Source of the DNA: DASPFV01 sp035620975
Lineage (GTDB): Bacteria; Acidobacteriota; Vicinamibacteria; Vicinamibacterales; 2-12-FULL-66-21
Reading direction: 5' to 3'
DNA: 6,516 bases
Assembly: GCA_035620975.1 (NCBI GenBank)
Contig: DASPFV010000314.1
Location: forward strand, 1 to 6,516
Positions 5,456-6,516 of this stretch are shown here, in pieces. The notes beneath the pieces are model-generated. The model searched no databases. It was given only the letters and a program-made list of their open reading frames with translations, and was not told where the DNA came from. Each line of letters starts with the position of its first letter. Position 1 is the stretch's first letter. The translations under genes and the position numbers were made by a program.

Positions 5456-6376
5456 TCACTCCGACGTTCCGGCGCGTCGCCCGGCCTTCCGGCTCTCCAT
5501 TTCCTCGAGGCTGGACGGCCAGTCCTGACGGAGCAGCCTGGACAGGGCCCGATCCGACAGCAGCCGGCCTCCGGTCTGGCACCGCGCGCAGTAATTGGCT
5601 TCGTTGCGCGCGTAGACGATCCGCTGAATCGGGGCGCTGCAGGCCGGGCACGGCTGACCGTAGCGACCGTGTGCCGCCATTCCGGCCCGGAACGCGGTCA
5701 CCCGTTCGGGAAACGTGTCCGCGGATTCCGCGCGCAGCCGCTCGATCCACGCGCTCAGCGTCAGCCGGGTCGCGTCGAACAGCCGTTCGATCTCGTCGGC
5801 CGTCATCGAGTGGGTCAGCTTGAGCGGTGACAGTCGCGCGGCGTGCAGGATCTCGTCCGAGTAGGCATTGCCGATGCCGCTGAACAGACGCGGGTCGGTG
5901 AGCGCCCGCTTCAGCGTGTGGTTCTCGCGCGCGAGCGCCGCGGCAAACGATCCGCGGTCGCACGCCAGGACCTCGAGTCCGCCCGGGTCGATCGCCTCGA
6001 GCGCGGCACGTCCGCGGAGGATGTGGATCGAAGCCTGACGGCGGGCTCCCGCCTCGGTCAGGAGCAGCGTGCCCGCCGGAAAATCGAAGGCCGCCAGACC
6101 GATCCGGCCCGGGATGGGGGCGCCCCACGCGCGCCACCGCAGGCGGCCCGCGATCATCAGGTGCACGACGAGGAACAGCTCTCCCTCGATTTGCACGACG
6201 ATGCGCTTGCCGATCCGCTCCAGGCCGTGGACCACGCGCCCGACGAGCTCGGCGGGAGCGGGCTCGATGGTGCGGACGACGAACGGGTTCCCGAGGCGGA
6301 CGGCTTCGAGCGGCTGGTGGAGAATCCGCGGAGCGAGGGCTTCGAGGTAGATGGTGACGTCCGGGAGCTCGGGCAC
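5456..6376 (-). CDS. mutM: Fpg/Nei-family DNA glycosylase (formamidopyrimidine-DNA glycosylase-like)
   Basis: 306 residues, slightly longer than the usual 270-290 because of a polar C-terminal tail. Fpg/Nei enzymes remove oxidised bases from DNA and cut the strand by a lyase step. Catalytic features are present: N-terminal PELPDV with P2 as the Schiff-base nucleophile and E3; K57 in ERIGKRIV; the helix-two-turn-helix FSGIGNAYSDEIL at 165-177 (N170, Y172, D174, E175); and a C-terminal zinc finger C243-x2-C246-x16-C263-x2-C266. The start is a GTG at 6376-6374, fixed because proline must follow the initiator Met; GGGA lies 6 bases before it. Odd points: in ungapped comparison with E. coli Fpg, the void-filling Met74 is Ile75, the Phe of RRF is Gln114, and the zinc-finger Arg is Asn258. 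This places it in a divergent clade whose lesion preference may differ, so the gene symbol marks the family rather than a proven 8-oxoguanine enzyme. It is probably the first gene of a two-gene unit with the GtrA-like fusion. Confidence 0.92.
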   Translation of the reverse strand: MPELPDVTIYLEALAPRILHQPLEAVRLGNPFVVRTIEPAPAELVGRVVHGLERIGKRIVVQIEGELFLVVHLMIAGRLRWRAWGAPIPGRIGLAAFDFPAGTLLLTEAGARRQASIHILRGRAALEAIDPGGLEVLACDRGSFAAALARENHTLKRALTDPRLFSGIGNAYSDEILHAARLSPLKLTHSMTADEIERLFDATRLTLSAWIERLRAESADTFPERVTAFRAGMAAHGRYGQPCPACSAPIQRIVYARNEANYCARCQTGGRLLSDRALSRLLRQDWPSSLEEMESRKAGRRAGTSE

Positions 6377-6390
6377 GACGGATCCCAGCT

Positions 6391-6407
6391 TACTCCCCTG
6401 GGGGGTA
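6391..6407. promoter_or_regulatory. 17-base G/C palindrome 15 bases upstream of fpg, possible operator
   Basis: TACTCCCC-T-GGGGGGTA is an inverted repeat with one mismatched position (T opposite G). It lies in the 92-base spacer between fpg and the divergent gene at 6469. The G-tract flanked by TACT and TAGT resembles the style of CsoR/RcnR-family operators, but no such regulator is in the window and the match is by eye. Confidence 0.25.
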
Positions 6408-6432
6408 GTGGTCTAGTTTCAAAATCTCACCC

Positions 6433-6451
6433 GCCGCAAATCGCCTGCGGC
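6433..6451 (+). other. Small hairpin in the probable leader of the gene at 6469
   Basis: GCCGCA (6433-6438) and TGCGGC (6446-6451) form a perfect 6-base-pair stem around a 7-base loop, ending 17 bases before the ATG. It could affect translation of the downstream gene or be chance. Confidence 0.25.
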
Positions 6452-6468
6452 CTGTGCCAGAATGAGGT

Positions 6469-6516
6469 ATGCCTACCCGAGCAAGAAAACGCCCGCGCGA
6501 CATGAACCAGCTCGCC
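6469..6516 (+). CDS. Start of a small basic protein, cut off by the window end
   Basis: Sixteen codons are visible: MPTRARKRPRDMNQLA. The very basic start followed by RPRDxNQLA resembles the N-terminus of short conserved bacterial proteins of unknown function that begin with a Lys/Arg cluster and continue into an amphipathic helix. That recognition is from memory and weak. GAGG at 6464-6467 is too close to this ATG (1 base) to be an ideal ribosome binding site. A start at 6462 in another frame has no family-like sequence, and the in-frame GTG at 6454 meets a stop. The gene diverges from fpg. Confidence 0.55.
   Translation, partial: MPTRARKRPRDMNQLA

Noticed and set aside
5423..5458. fpg and the GtrA-like gene are in the same frame, separated by one TGA and 11 codons, hinting at readthrough or a broken fusion
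   Set aside because: One chance in three of sharing frame; the fpg tail is already complete and the spacer codons show no domain or readthrough context.
4596..6137. 513-residue minus-strand open frame overlapping fpg and the GtrA-like gene
   Set aside because: Same strand but another frame from two genes with clear family motifs. The translation is Arg/Gly/Pro-rich and has no domain signal.

Overview
The window is visibly GC-rich and tightly packed, with third-codon-position G/C throughout and long antisense shadow frames. It reads as ordinary chromosome from a free-living, Gram-negative-type bacterium. The mix of a DUF3810-type membrane protein beside a type II NADH dehydrogenase, an NGG-repeat DUF4097-type lipoprotein, a small zinc-ribbon protein and an Fpg-family glycosylase followed by a GtrA-type protein suggests an uncultured Acidobacteriota (Vicinamibacteria-like). 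This is inference from protein style only, since no rRNA or marker gene is present. I see no mobile element, CRISPR array, tRNA or rRNA.

Layout. (1) Positions 1-226, minus: the 5' part of a small unrecognised protein with one membrane-like segment, cut by the window edge. (2) A 148-base divergent spacer carrying two interleaved inverted repeats. (3) Positions 375-2665, plus: a two-gene unit, ndh (type II NADH dehydrogenase) then a DUF3810-type membrane protein with an HEWAH motif. The two overlap by 4 bases (GTGA). (4) Positions 2666-2842: a convergent spacer with a strong GC hairpin. (5) Positions 2843-3640, minus: a probable secreted or lipid-anchored DUF4097-type beta-repeat protein with a very good ribosome binding site. 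(6) Positions 3641-3759: a divergent control region with a perfect TATAAT box. (7) Positions 3760-4194, plus: a small eight-cysteine probable zinc-ribbon protein of unknown function. (8) Positions 4199-6376, minus: an fpg/mutM-family DNA glycosylase followed 33 bases later by a GtrA-like membrane protein fused to a periplasmic START-like domain. (9) Positions 6377-6468: a divergent spacer with a G/C palindrome and a hairpin. (10) Positions 6469-6516, plus: the start of a small basic protein cut by the window end.

The genes do not form an evident single pathway. They look like several one- or two-gene transcription units: respiration plus a membrane metallopeptidase-like protein; an envelope beta-repeat protein; a zinc-ribbon protein; and base-excision repair plus an envelope membrane protein. 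The best leads are the GtrA/START-like fusion, which has an in-frame internal GTG that would yield a protein with a clean signal peptide, and the Fpg homologue, which keeps its catalytic residues but differs at several lesion-recognition positions. I did not find convincing evidence of a wholly new multi-gene system.
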